This document shows, piece by piece, positions 25,837 through 34,733 of a DNA stretch of 64,000 nt. The DNA lies in contig JAHXQP010000024.1 in assembly GCA_019391515.1 (NCBI GenBank), positions 113,978 to 177,977 of the forward strand. The letters run 5' to 3'. The notes below the pieces were generated by a model. It was not told where the DNA came from. It was given only the letters and a program-made list of their open reading frames with translations, and made no database searches. This DNA is from Clostridiaceae bacterium (lineage in GTDB: Bacteria; Bacillota; Clostridia; Tissierellales; Sporanaerobacteraceae). Position 1 is the first letter of the stretch. The number at the start of each line of letters is the position of its first letter. The translations under genes were made by a program, and so were the position numbers.

Positions 25837-27336
25837 CTATTTATTATAAAGCCATTTATTAGCTCTCTTCTCAAAACTGGTACCTGTAACTTCCTCACAA
25901 ACTTTAATAAAATCCTCTGTTTTAGCATTGAAAAACCTATTTTTATGATAATACTTATTTAGTATATCATATAGAGTTTCTTTTCCAAAATCTTTTTTTA
26001 TTTCATTTAAAAACATAGCCCCTTTATAATATACTAAGGCACCATAATCATTCCAATCATTAAAATCTTCCAAAGATTTAACTACTGTCTTTTCAAAATT
26101 ATATGCTTCTGCCATATAATCATAATAACCTCTCATTTCTTCATACTCTTCTTCTCCTATTTTTTCACCATATATTTCATCAGAATATATAATTTCGGAA
26201 TAAGTTGCTAATGATTCATCTAGCCAAGCTTCTTCTATTTGATCATTGCCTACTATTCCATACCACCACTGATGAGCTGTTTCATGGACTATTACCTTTT
26301 CTAAAAAGTCCTTTTCAAATTCATCATAGTATTCTTTTCCTATAAAAACCAATCCTGGATACTCCATTCCTCCACTAAAATCTGTAGCTACTACAGAATA
26401 ATATCCATAGGGGTACTTTCCAAATAATCTGTTAAATAGTTTAATAGAATTCTCTGAGACATCTCCTACAAACCCTTTAATATCTGAATCATTTTCTAAA
26501 AAATAATTCTTTATTCTTACTCCTTCGACCTCTTTTTCTTCTACTATAAATTTTTCACTGGCAGCCCAAGCAAAATCCCTTATAAGTTTACCTTCTACAT
26601 TATATATTTTCTTATCTTCTTTTACTTTTTCATCTAGTATATTCCCGCTAGAAGCTACTATCATGTCTTTAGGTACTATGATTTTTACTTGATAGTTATT
26701 TATATCGCTATAGAAAGGATCTCCAATATTATAATAAGGGTCTGTGTTCCATCCTTCTTCATCATATGCTGATACTATAGGATACCAGTTGCCAAAATTA
26801 AATGTATCTTCTCCATATCCAAATCTCTCTTCTGCAGGAGGAAGTTTAGCTTCGTACTCTAAATATATTTTAACTTTTTTATCTTGTTTTAAAGGAGAAT
26901 TTAACTTTAATTTCAAAATAGTATCTCCACTACCTTGTATATCATAATTTACTCGTTTTTTATCCACTTTTATTTCATTTAAATCTATAAATCCTGGTTG
27001 AAATCCGGCCTTATACTTTGTATCCAAATCATCATATAAAAAAGGAGCAGTATCTTCTGATTTAAATGCATTTGGATAGAGATGTATAAATATCTCATCT
27101 AAAATATTTCCTGTATTATTTACATAAGTAATAACTTGTTTTCCTATATAGGTCTTTTTTTCTGGATTAAATTCCACTTCTATTTTATAATTATTTATTT
27201 TATCTATTTGCAAATCATTATAATCATCTGTAATCAAAGTAGGATGAGTTTTCATAGATGTTAAACAACTAGATAATAATAAGGATAAAGCCAATATAGT
27301 TATTAAAAAAATAGATCTTTTTTTACCTCTATACAT
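25837..27336 (-). CDS. M1 family zinc metallopeptidase, lipoprotein
   Basis: 499-residue surface aminopeptidase-like protein. A lipobox (LLSSC, Cys24) follows the signal peptide. An N-terminal beta domain holds the GGMEYPG substrate motif near 322-328 (cf. GAMEN). The catalytic zinc site is HETAHQWW (His351, Glu352, His355) with the third ligand Glu374 in WLDESLA. It lacks the long C-terminal helical domain of large M1 enzymes. It probably digests peptides outside the cell, feeding amino-acid fermentation; that last point is inference. Confidence 0.9.
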   Translation of the reverse strand: MYRGKKRSIFLITILALSLLLSSCLTSMKTHPTLITDDYNDLQIDKINNYKIEVEFNPEKKTYIGKQVITYVNNTGNILDEIFIHLYPNAFKSEDTAPFLYDDLDTKYKAGFQPGFIDLNEIKVDKKRVNYDIQGSGDTILKLKLNSPLKQDKKVKIYLEYEAKLPPAEERFGYGEDTFNFGNWYPIVSAYDEEGWNTDPYYNIGDPFYSDINNYQVKIIVPKDMIVASSGNILDEKVKEDKKIYNVEGKLIRDFAWAASEKFIVEEKEVEGVRIKNYFLENDSDIKGFVGDVSENSIKLFNRLFGKYPYGYYSVVATDFSGGMEYPGLVFIGKEYYDEFEKDFLEKVIVHETAHQWWYGIVGNDQIEEAWLDESLATYSEIIYSDEIYGEKIGEEEYEEMRGYYDYMAEAYNFEKTVVKSLEDFNDWNDYGALVYYKGAMFLNEIKKDFGKETLYDILNKYYHKNRFFNAKTEDFIKVCEEVTGTSFEKRANKWLYNK

Positions 27337-27418
27337 ATTTTCCCTCCAAAGTTCTATATTGTTATAGTATATTATGAAGCTTAGGCTTTTATTAAATTTT
27401 ATTTCATAAAAATAAAAA

Positions 27419-27448
27419 CCTTAGTAGTTTACGATAGACTACTAAGGT
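27419..27448 (-). terminator. Terminator of serS
   Basis: CCTTAGTAGT and ACTACTAAGG arms with a loop of about 10 bases. On the minus strand TTTTTATTTTTATG follows. Confidence 0.85.
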
Positions 27449-27459
27449 CTTCTGTTCTC

Positions 27460-28734
27460 CTATTTAGTTATCTTTTCAATTCCTCTCATATATGGTCTTA
27501 ATACTTCTGGAATCAGTATAGAGCCATCTTCTTGCTGATAGTTTTCAATTAGAGCTGCAAAAGTTCTTCCTACTGCTAAACCTGAACCATTTAAAGTATG
27601 AACATATTCTAATTTTTTGTTTTCTTTTCTTCTAAATCTAATATTTGCTCTTCTGGCTTGGAAATCTTCGAAATTACTACAAGAAGATATCTCTACATAT
27701 CTATTGTAACTAGGCATCCATACCTCTATATCATAAGTCTTAGCTGCTGAAAAACCTAAATCTCCTGTGCAAAGATTAACAACCCTATAAGGAAGTTCTA
27801 ATTTTTGCAATACTTCTTCTGCATCATTTGTAAGTTTTTCGAGCTCTTCATAAGAATCCTCAGGTCTTGAAAACTTAACTAATTCTACCTTATCAAACTG
27901 ATGATTCCTTATAAGACCTCTTGTATCCCTTCCTGCTGATCCTGCTTCCTGTCTAAAACAAGGAGTATATGCTGTATAATAAGTAGGTAGTATGTCTTCA
28001 TTTAATATTTCATCCCTGTGTAAATTTGTAACTGGTACCTCTGCTGTAGGTACTAAAAAGTAATCTTTACTTGGAATAGAAAAAGCATCTTCTTCAAACT
28101 TAGGTAATTGTCCAGTCCCAGTCATACTACTCCTATTTACCATAAATGGTGTTAGCATTTCTATATAGTCTTGATCCACTGTATGAAGATCCAACATGAA
28201 GTTGATTAATGCTCTTTGAAGCAATGCTCCTTTATTTCTAAAAATACTAAATCTTGCACCTGTTATTTTAGATGCCCTTTCAAAATCAAGTATATTTAAA
28301 TCTACTCCTAGATCCCAATGAGCTTTTGGTTCAAAAGGAAATTCTGTTGGTTCGCCCCATTTTCTAATTTCTACATTATCTTCATCTGTTTCCCCTTCAG
28401 GTACACTTTCATGAGGAATATTTGGAATACCTAAAAGTAATTTCTTTAAATCTTTGTCTATTTCTTTAACTTCTCCATCTATATCCTTAATATTTGAAGA
28501 TAATTCTTTCATTTCTTCTAATAGTTCAGATATATCTTTACCTTCTTTTTTCATCTTTGGAATTTCTTTTGAAACTTGATTTTGTTTTGCTTTCTTTTCT
28601 TCTACTTCCACTAAAAGATTTCTTCTCTTTTCATCTAGCTCAATTATTTCATCGATATTATGATCACCAGAAAGTTTAGATATTTCTTTTTTTACCAATT
28701 CCGGGTTTTTTCTTATCATTTTAATATCTAACAT
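27460..28734 (-). CDS. serS: Seryl-tRNA synthetase
   Basis: Class II synthetase of 424 residues that charges tRNA-Ser. It has an N-terminal coiled-coil arm (about 25-110), then motif 2 around [19 protein letters not shown] and motif 3 around [20 protein letters not shown]. It is controlled by a T-box leader (28769-28965) and transcribed alone. Confidence 0.97.
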   Translation of the reverse strand: MLDIKMIRKNPELVKKEISKLSGDHNIDEIIELDEKRRNLLVEVEEKKAKQNQVSKEIPKMKKEGKDISELLEEMKELSSNIKDIDGEVKEIDKDLKKLLLGIPNIPHESVPEGETDEDNVEIRKWGEPTEFPFEPKAHWDLGVDLNILDFERASKITGARFSIFRNKGALLQRALINFMLDLHTVDQDYIEMLTPFMVNRSSMTGTGQLPKFEEDAFSIPSKDYFLVPTAEVPVTNLHRDEILNEDILPTYYTAYTPCFRQEAGSAGRDTRGLIRNHQFDKVELVKFSRPEDSYEELEKLTNDAEEVLQKLELPYRVVNLCTGDLGFSAAKTYDIEVWMPSYNRYVEISSCSNFEDFQARRANIRFRRKENKKLEYVHTLNGSGLAVGRTFAALIENYQQEDGSILIPEVLRPYMRGIEKITK

Positions 28735-28768
28735 TTAACTCATCCCTCCTACCTTTATTTTGAAAATA

Positions 28769-28965
28769 AAAAAACTCTCTATCCCATTTAGGGACGAGAG
28801 TTTACCCGCGTTGCCACCCTAGTTAGCTAAAAAGCTCACTTAATATAAATAATCTGCTCTGGGTCGGATTCAATAATTTGTCTCACCAATTTTCACCTGC
28901 CATTGGCTCTCTTTAGAGACTAAATATATCTACTATTTCCCATCATTGCAAACTATATAATTTTG
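28769..28965 (-). ncRNA. T-box riboswitch of serS
   Basis: The minus strand has the T-box AGGGTGGCAACGCGGG, which pairs with the uncharged tRNA end, followed by a terminator (AACTCTC...GAGAGTT, then TTTTTTT). In stem I, GAATCCGACC offers a UCC serine specifier, matching the gene it controls. Uncharged tRNA-Ser should prevent termination. Confidence 0.93.
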
Positions 28966-29030
28966 TTGAATATTATATCATATGTGAATTCTAAATTCAA
29001 GTGACTTTTTCTGGATTTTTTGTTGACCTA

Positions 29031-30065
29031 TTATATTTTCATATCCCCTTTTTTAATATATCCCTTTTTCCTCATCCATTCTGATATTATAAAAGATATT
29101 AGACCTGGAAGAATAAAATGGAGTAAAATAATTTTTATAAACACTCCTGGTTCAGTTCCCATAGTATCTATTGTTGCAAATTGTCCTACTAATCCGCTAG
29201 TACCCATGCCAGCTCCTATCATATTTCCTTCCATTTTAAATACTGTGGTAGACAATGGTCCTAGTATTGCAGAAGCTATTATTGGTGGAATCCAAATTTT
29301 AGGATTCTTAATTATATTAGGAATTTGAAGCATAGAAGTACCTATTCCTTGTGCGATAAATCCACCAAGTCCATTTTCTCTATAAGAAGAGATGGCAAAT
29401 CCTATCATCTGTGCTGCACAGCCTACTGTACTAGCTCCTGCTGCAAGTCCACTAAGACCTAAGGAAATAGCTAAGGCTGCACTGCTTATTGGAAGAGTTA
29501 GAGCTATCCCCATTAGTACTGATACTAATATTCCCATAGGAATAGGTTGAAGTTCTGTAGCTAAATTTATTATATTTCCAATAAAAATCATTAAGCTATT
29601 TACTACTGGAGAAATATAATTACCTACCAGTCCTCCTACAACTATAGTTCCAAGTGGAACTATAACTATATCTACTTTAGTTTTTCCCTGAATTAATTTG
29701 GAAAACTCTGCTCCTAAAAGGGAAGCTACAAAAGCCCCTACAGGTTCTCCAACTTTTATCAATACTTCTCCACCATTAATGTCAATAGTACCTGCTCCTA
29801 TTGCTCCCGTAATAATAGAAGCAAATATTCCTAATGGAGAAGCCCCTATACTATATGCAACTCCAGCACCTATTGCTGGTCCCATCATATATTGAGCTAT
29901 CTGTCCAAACTCAACTATAGTATTTACTTTAAAAAAGGTTCCTAGTTGTTTAATTATGAGTCCTATAATTAAAGAAGAAAATAATCCAAGTGCCATACCA
30001 TTTAAAACTTTGATCAAATAATCCTTTACTCCATATTTTTTAGATTCTTTGTCCATTCCAGCCAC
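29031..30065 (-). CDS. PfoR/PTS-IIC-like membrane protein, possible niacin-related transporter
   Basis: 344-residue membrane protein with about 9-10 helices, of the stand-alone PTS_EIIC_2/PfoR type. It is rich in Gly-Ala repeats (MMGPAIGAGVAYSIGA; GLSGLAAGASTVGCAAQMIG). No EIIA, EIIB or HPr domain is present, so it need not be a sugar PTS. It follows niaR by about 60 bases, with a candidate NiaR operator at 30083-30102 just before its start. I recall that some proteins of this kind have been proposed as niacin-regulated transporters, but I cannot verify that here. Confidence 0.8.
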   Translation of the reverse strand: MAGMDKESKKYGVKDYLIKVLNGMALGLFSSLIIGLIIKQLGTFFKVNTIVEFGQIAQYMMGPAIGAGVAYSIGASPLGIFASIITGAIGAGTIDINGGEVLIKVGEPVGAFVASLLGAEFSKLIQGKTKVDIVIVPLGTIVVGGLVGNYISPVVNSLMIFIGNIINLATELQPIPMGILVSVLMGIALTLPISSAALAISLGLSGLAAGASTVGCAAQMIGFAISSYRENGLGGFIAQGIGTSMLQIPNIIKNPKIWIPPIIASAILGPLSTTVFKMEGNMIGAGMGTSGLVGQFATIDTMGTEPGVFIKIILLHFILPGLISFIISEWMRKKGYIKKGDMKI

Positions 30066-30082
30066 TCCTCAATTTTGTTATT

Positions 30083-30102
30083 ACAGTTGTCTTGTCACCT
30101 GT
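30083..30102. promoter_or_regulatory. Candidate NiaR operator
   Basis: ACAGTTG TCTTGT CACCTGT: 7-bp arms with one mismatch and a 6-base spacer, 18-37 bases upstream of the PTS-IIC-like gene and downstream of niaR. Confidence 0.4.
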
Positions 30103-30124
30103 ATATACAAAATATATCACTTTA

Positions 30125-30646
30125 TTAATCTTTTATCAAGTAGCTTTTTTCTTCTAATTTTTCTATAATTTTTTTGAAAGTCTCTTCATCTTCTATTTCT
30201 ATAGAATGTATATGAATTCCATCTGTTAAAGAAGATAGTGGCTCAGCATTGGTATTTTTTAAATTCTTTATAAATTTTTCTACATCTAATCTTGAACTAA
30301 TCATAAGGGAACCCTTTATTTCTCCATAAACAGGATGTTCAACAATCACATCTAATATTTTTCCTCCCATATCTACAATAGTTTTTAATTCATCTTCAAT
30401 TTCATCATAAGTTGAATGTTTACATACTATGGTTTTAATTATTCTATTTCCATCTACATCTTTTAAAATAATATATCCTTGAGGTGTAGCTATAATTTCT
30501 TCACCGCTAGCTCTCAAAATAGCAATATCTTGAACTATTACCTGTCTACTTACCCCTAATTTTTTAGCAAGTTCTGTACCACTTATAGGTTCATCTAATT
30601 TATTTAATATATTTATAATCTCTAATCTTCTTTCGTCTGAATTCAT
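30125..30646 (-). CDS. niaR: Niacin-responsive transcription repressor NiaR (NadR/YrxA type)
   Basis: 173 residues. An N-terminal winged helix (LAKKLGVSRQVIVQDIAILRASG, helix-turn-helix near 20-45) is followed by a 3H domain with its histidine motifs: KHSTYDEIEDEL, EHPVYGEIKGSL and GIHIHSIEI. These bind a metal and nicotinate. The family represses NAD synthesis and niacin uptake genes when nicotinate is present. Its neighbour downstream is a membrane protein, the most likely local target. Confidence 0.9.
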   Translation of the reverse strand: MNSDERRLEIINILNKLDEPISGTELAKKLGVSRQVIVQDIAILRASGEEIIATPQGYIILKDVDGNRIIKTIVCKHSTYDEIEDELKTIVDMGGKILDVIVEHPVYGEIKGSLMISSRLDVEKFIKNLKNTNAEPLSSLTDGIHIHSIEIEDEETFKKIIEKLEEKSYLIKD

Positions 30647-30719
30647 AATATCACTCCTTTACTTTTTATTAAATTATAGCATACTTTATATTATTTTTTA
30701 TATAAATGTTAAAAAGGTG

Positions 30720-30748
30720 TTGACAAGCCTTCTGTTTTGAGATAATAT
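30720..30748 (+). promoter_or_regulatory. Promoter of the tRNA-Glu/tRNA-Asp pair
   Basis: TTGACA, 17 bases, TAATAT on the plus strand, 30 bases before tRNA-Glu. Confidence 0.75.
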
Positions 30749-30777
30749 ATAATCTGTTGGGTTTTGGCATAAAATAT

Positions 30778-30852
30778 GGCCCTATGGTCAAGCGGTTAAG
30801 ACACCGCCCTTTCACGGCGGTAACCCGGGTTCGAATCCCGGTAGGGTCACCA
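30778..30852 (+). tRNA. tRNA-Glu (anticodon TTC)
   Basis: 75 bases with encoded CCA. Acceptor GGCCCTA pairs with TAGGGTC; loop CTTTCAC on CCGCC/GGCGG gives TTC. It is a second tRNA-Glu beside the CTC one at 9327. Confidence 0.97.
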
Positions 30853-30943
30853 TATTAAAATTTTAAAAATATGAAAGCTAAGCTTTCTATTTTTTATATC
30901 ATAATTTAAAATTTGTAATTTATAATTGCCGCAAGGCTAACAT

Positions 30944-31020
30944 GGCCTGGTAGTTCAGTTGGTTAGAATGCCAGCCTGTCACGCTGGAGGTCGAGGGTTC
31001 GAGTCCCTTCCAGGTCGCCA
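30944..31020 (+). tRNA. tRNA-Asp (anticodon GTC)
   Basis: 77 bases with encoded CCA. The loop CTGTCAC on CCAGC/GCTGG gives GTC. Same strand as tRNA-Glu, 91 bases downstream. Confidence 0.97.
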
Positions 31021-31021
31021 T

Positions 31022-31056
31022 AAAAAAGAGCTTAGAAAATTTTCTAAGCTCTTTTT
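31022..31056 (+). terminator. Terminator of the tRNA-Glu/tRNA-Asp unit
   Basis: AAAGAGCTTAGAAAA and TTTTCTAAGCTCTTT pair perfectly, followed by TTT on the plus strand. Confidence 0.9.
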
Positions 31057-31108
31057 TGATTTTAAATCTATGATACTTGTTTACACTTCTTCTTAAAATT
31101 CATCTGCA

Positions 31109-31873
31109 TCAAAATGGTTTATAGGATATGTTTATACTATTTGTTTCTTCATTGTATATTATATCTGATTCTACACCATATAAATCTCTAATAAGTTCCT
31201 CCGTTAGAACTTCTTGAGGTGTGCCATAGTTTACTACCTTCCCAGCCTTTAATGCATATATTTTATCACAGTACAATGCAGCTATATTCAAATCATGAAT
31301 TGCAGATATAATAGTAATATCCAAATTCCTTGCAATGGACATAAATTGAAGTTGGTATTTTATATCCAGATGATTTGTAGGTTCATCTAAAATTAAACAT
31401 TCTGTTTCTTGTGCTAATGCCCTAGCTAATATAACTCTTTGCTTTTCTCCACCAGATAAACTATTATAGCTTCTATCTTTAAAACTGCCCATGCCCACTT
31501 TTTCTAAAGAACTTAATGCAATTTCATAATCCTTATAATTATCTCTTTCCAAAAACTTTTTATGAGGTGTTCTTCCTATAAGGATCATATCCAATACAGA
31601 AAAATCAAAATCCATTTCATTATGTTGGGCAACTACCGCTAGTTTTTTCGCTGTTTCTTTTAGGGGCAATTCTTCTATATTTTTATTGTCTATAAATATA
31701 GTTCCACTTTTAGGTTTTAGTGTACGATATATGCATTTTAACAATGTACTTTTACCACTACCATTTGGCCCAATAATTCCTACAAATTCTTTATTATATA
31801 TATGCACATCCAAATCCCTTAATATCTGCTTTCCACCTAAAAATACTTCCAATCCTTTTGAACAAATCTCCAT
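31109..31873 (-). CDS. btuD: ABC transporter ATP-binding protein, cobalamin-type
   Basis: 254-residue ATPase of the FecE/BtuD class. Walker A GPNGSGKST near 38, signature LSGGEKQRVILARA near 138, Walker B CLILDEPTNHLD, and switch histidine in SAIHD are all present. It overlaps the permease by one base. The operon is headed by a cobalamin riboswitch, so B12 or cobinamide is the likely cargo, although the same fold serves siderophore importers. Confidence 0.9.
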   Translation of the reverse strand: MEICSKGLEVFLGGKQILRDLDVHIYNKEFVGIIGPNGSGKSTLLKCIYRTLKPKSGTIFIDNKNIEELPLKETAKKLAVVAQHNEMDFDFSVLDMILIGRTPHKKFLERDNYKDYEIALSSLEKVGMGSFKDRSYNSLSGGEKQRVILARALAQETECLILDEPTNHLDIKYQLQFMSIARNLDITIISAIHDLNIAALYCDKIYALKAGKVVNYGTPQEVLTEELIRDLYGVESDIIYNEETNSINISYKPF

Positions 31874-32961
31874 TATTTACCACCCCCAAAGCCATAGGAT
31901 TTATTTATCATTAGATATACAAATGTAGGGGTACCTATCATAGATATAAGTATACCAATTGGAAGTTCACTACCTGGTATTATAATCCTAGACAATACAT
32001 CTGCCCATATTAAAAATATAGAACCAAATAAAGCAGTAATAGGTATTATTTTTTTATGATCTGTCCCAAAAAGCATTCTTACAATATGGGGAATTATTAA
32101 ACCTACAAATCCTATAATTCCAGCAGAATATACTACTAAACCTATAATTAAAGAAGTTACAAATAGATAGACCTGACGATATACATGCAAATCCTTCCCC
32201 AAGGTTATGGAAACTTCATCTCCAAGTAACATTAAATTTAAAGTTCTATATTGGGTAATAAAAAATATAGTTGAAACTACGATTATTGGAAATATAAAGC
32301 GTATATTTTCCCAATTAGCCCCAGCTAAGCTACCCATTAGCCAATAAGTAACACTTCTCATTTTTTCTTTGTTTTCAGCAAAGAAAACTATAAAGCTAGA
32401 AAACGCCGAACATAAAGAGCTTAGTGCCATACCAGATAATAATAATTTAGTAGAATTGGCTCTACCATTGATGTTTGCCATACTAATCACAAGTAAAGAT
32501 ATAATAAAGGCTCCTAAAAATCCACAAATTCCAACGTAATTAGGTCCAAGAGATCTCCCCACTCCTAATAAAATAGCTACGGTTGCCCCCAAATATGCCC
32601 CAGAGGATATACCTAAAATATATGGGTCCGCCAGTGGATTTTTAACTATGGCTTGCATTATTAATCCCGATACTGAAAGTCCCATGCCAACACAGGCAGC
32701 TAAAAGAATTCTAGGCAATCTTATAAACCATACAATATCCTGAGTAGCAAGACTAGGGATGGAACTTTCATCCCCTATAGAAAAGGCATTATAAAGCACA
32801 ACCTTATAGACATCCTTTATGGATATATCCACAGAACCTATGGTTATGGCTGCTAGTATAGAAAGTATCAACCCAGCTATAAGTATAACAGAAACACCTA
32901 TATATATAGGTGCCCCCTTAAATAGTCCATTTTGTATGCCTTTGTTAGAATTCTTTTTCAT
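31873..32961 (-). CDS. btuC: ABC transporter permease, FecCD/BtuC family
   Basis: 362 residues with about 10 membrane helices. It carries typical FecCD segments: PRILLAACVGMGLSVSGLIM, ADPYILGISSGAYLG, and GLIIPHIVRMLFG near residue 287. It lies between the binding-protein and ATPase genes of the riboswitch-controlled operon. Confidence 0.92.
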   Translation of the reverse strand: MKKNSNKGIQNGLFKGAPIYIGVSVILIAGLILSILAAITIGSVDISIKDVYKVVLYNAFSIGDESSIPSLATQDIVWFIRLPRILLAACVGMGLSVSGLIMQAIVKNPLADPYILGISSGAYLGATVAILLGVGRSLGPNYVGICGFLGAFIISLLVISMANINGRANSTKLLLSGMALSSLCSAFSSFIVFFAENKEKMRSVTYWLMGSLAGANWENIRFIFPIIVVSTIFFITQYRTLNLMLLGDEVSITLGKDLHVYRQVYLFVTSLIIGLVVYSAGIIGFVGLIIPHIVRMLFGTDHKKIIPITALFGSIFLIWADVLSRIIIPGSELPIGILISMIGTPTFVYLMINKSYGFGGGK

Positions 32962-32963
32962 AA

Positions 32964-33983
32964 TTAATCCTCATGTAATTCTGGATATAAACCTTTGCTA
33001 ATAGATTTTATTCCATCTAATGTTCTAATACCACTAGCATAAACCTCGCCTAACATTATAGGATGAACTCGTTTATTTTGTATAGCTGAGATGCTTGAAA
33101 GCCCTTGATTTTCTAAGATTTCTTTTAATGCAGTATCTCTATCTATTTCATCTCCGTAATAAACAGTAAAGATTACTTCAGGATTAAGTTTCACCAAATC
33201 CTCGGCACCAATAGTTCCATTTTCCTTTGCAACTAAATCTGCACCTACTTGGGTAGCTATATTTCCACCTATACTATCTTCGCCATAGATTCTATAAGTA
33301 TTATCACTTCCAACTTCTAAAATAACAGTTTTTACTGGTTCTAAATCCTTAGCAAAATCATTGGCCTTCTTTATTTCTGCCTTCATATTATCTACTATTT
33401 CATTTGCCTTATCTTCTACATTAAAGATTTTTCCTATATTTAAAATATCTTGATATTCATGCTCAAGAGAATCCTCATCCAACATTCCACTATTTAATGC
33501 CATATAGGTATTAATTCCTCTTTCATGCCAAAAATCCACATCTCCTAAGTGTTTTTCACCAAAAAATGAGCTCCAGCTTAATATAAAGTCAGGTTTCATG
33601 CCCAATACTTCTTCCTTAGTAGGTCTTTCTTTATAATATTTGATTTTATTAAAATCTTCCTTGTACTCATCTTTTACATCATGGTCTAGACCAGATGCGG
33701 CAATTATTTTATCTCCTAAGCCTAATGCCAATAACGTTTCAATAGAATTTTGGTATACAGCTAAAACTTTCTCTGGTGCTTTTTCAAAAGTGATTTCTAC
33801 AGGTTCACCATCATAATTATGTGTTTGAATAGTTACAGGATAGTGAGAACTTTTCTCATCTGTATTTTTACTCGCTGTCTCTTCTGCCTTAGTAGGTGCA
33901 TCACTTGGCTTAACATTCTTTTGACATCCAGTTATTCCAAAAATCATAATTGTGGCTAAAAATAAACTCAAAAATCTTTTCAT
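32964..33983 (-). CDS. btuF: Cobalamin/cobinamide-type ABC substrate-binding lipoprotein
   Basis: 339-residue surface lipoprotein with lipobox ITGC (Cys20), then a Ser/Asp/Lys-rich linker to about 45. A class III (PeriBP_2) two-lobe fold follows, with PEKVLAVYQNSIETLLALG and the hinge region KPDFILSWSSFF. It delivers ligand to the permease. B12 specificity is inferred from the upstream cobalamin riboswitch, not from binding residues. Confidence 0.85.
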   Translation of the reverse strand: MKRFLSLFLATIMIFGITGCQKNVKPSDAPTKAEETASKNTDEKSSHYPVTIQTHNYDGEPVEITFEKAPEKVLAVYQNSIETLLALGLGDKIIAASGLDHDVKDEYKEDFNKIKYYKERPTKEEVLGMKPDFILSWSSFFGEKHLGDVDFWHERGINTYMALNSGMLDEDSLEHEYQDILNIGKIFNVEDKANEIVDNMKAEIKKANDFAKDLEPVKTVILEVGSDNTYRIYGEDSIGGNIATQVGADLVAKENGTIGAEDLVKLNPEVIFTVYYGDEIDRDTALKEILENQGLSSISAIQNKRVHPIMLGEVYASGIRTLDGIKSISKGLYPELHED

Positions 33984-34007
33984 TTAAAATCATCTCCCTT
34001 ATATATT

Positions 34008-34328
34008 TTAATGGGTTCCTTCTATAACTTCTAATCCTTTTGATTGAAATATCTCTTTGATTTTTTCTAATCTATTTGCTTTACATTTCACAGCACAGAC
34101 CCCCAAATGAACCCTATCCACTTCATTTTCTACAAACCTTATGGCTATGTTCTCTATATTTTCTGTACTATTATTAGAACAAATTTCACAGGTGAAAAAA
34201 GATATAAGTTCTGTCTTCACATCCTTATATTCTTCAAAATGCTTGTCCTTATTATTATAGGCCCCAAAACAGCCTATAGTTGAGCAAATACCATTAACTT
34301 TTTCACATATTCCAATTGCTAATTTCAT
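34008..34328 (-). CDS. CGGC-domain-like Cys-rich protein in the B12 uptake operon
   Basis: 106 residues with seven cysteines (8, 15, 20, 47, 50, 78, 82). The C-terminal half VDRVHLGVCAVKC...GLEVIEGTH matches the CGGC domain, a presumed metal-binding fold of unknown function; the name-giving motif is here FFTCEIC. I choose the ATG at 34328, preceded by GGGAGG; the longer frame would run through the riboswitch terminator. It is first in the operon before btuF, so a role in handling cobalt or corrinoids is plausible, but this is inference. Confidence 0.75.
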   Translation of the reverse strand: MKLAIGICEKVNGICSTIGCFGAYNNKDKHFEEYKDVKTELISFFTCEICSNNSTENIENIAIRFVENEVDRVHLGVCAVKCKANRLEKIKEIFQSKGLEVIEGTH

Positions 34329-34351
34329 AAGTAGCCTCCCAAATTTTAAAA

Positions 34352-34383
34352 TAAAAAAACAATCCCAAATATACAAAGGATTG
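34352..34383 (-). terminator. Terminator of the B12-uptake riboswitch
   Basis: The minus strand reads CAATCC, loop, GGATTG, then TTTTTTT, between the aptamer and the CGGC gene. Confidence 0.8.
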
Positions 34384-34435
34384 CATCACAAAAAATCCCT
34401 CCTTTATCCTTCGTAAAGTTTGGTAATTAAAAAAA

Positions 34436-34580
34436 TAGGCAGATATTCTGACTTAAGGATTTACATTTTTTCAGCCTTCCCAGTTTCCCAGTGGCATATT
34501 GAAAAAACTACTCTATTACAGCGGCGGGACCGTGTGGGATTTTCACCCAACTTCCCTTTTAATCTACATAAAATAAAGTA
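34436..34580 (-). ncRNA. Cobalamin riboswitch of the B12 uptake operon
   Basis: The minus strand carries AAGGGAAGTTGGGTGAAAATC, CCGCCGCTGTAATAGAG, the CCCAGTTTCCCAG region within GCCACTGGGAAACTGGGAAGGC, and AAGTCAGAATATCTGCC. These are in the usual order with full P1 closing pairs. It is a longer aptamer form than the one before cobT. Confidence 0.94.
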
Positions 34581-34733
34581 GAACCTATTTTTATGTATTC
34601 ATTTGTCTAATATATTCTACTAAATGCAACAAAGACTGTCAAGCTAACATAAAGTATGAGATAGTGACAAATAAAACATGCCTAGAAATTTTCTTCTAAA
34701 AAATTTAATTCCCAAGCATGTTTTTTTATTTTT

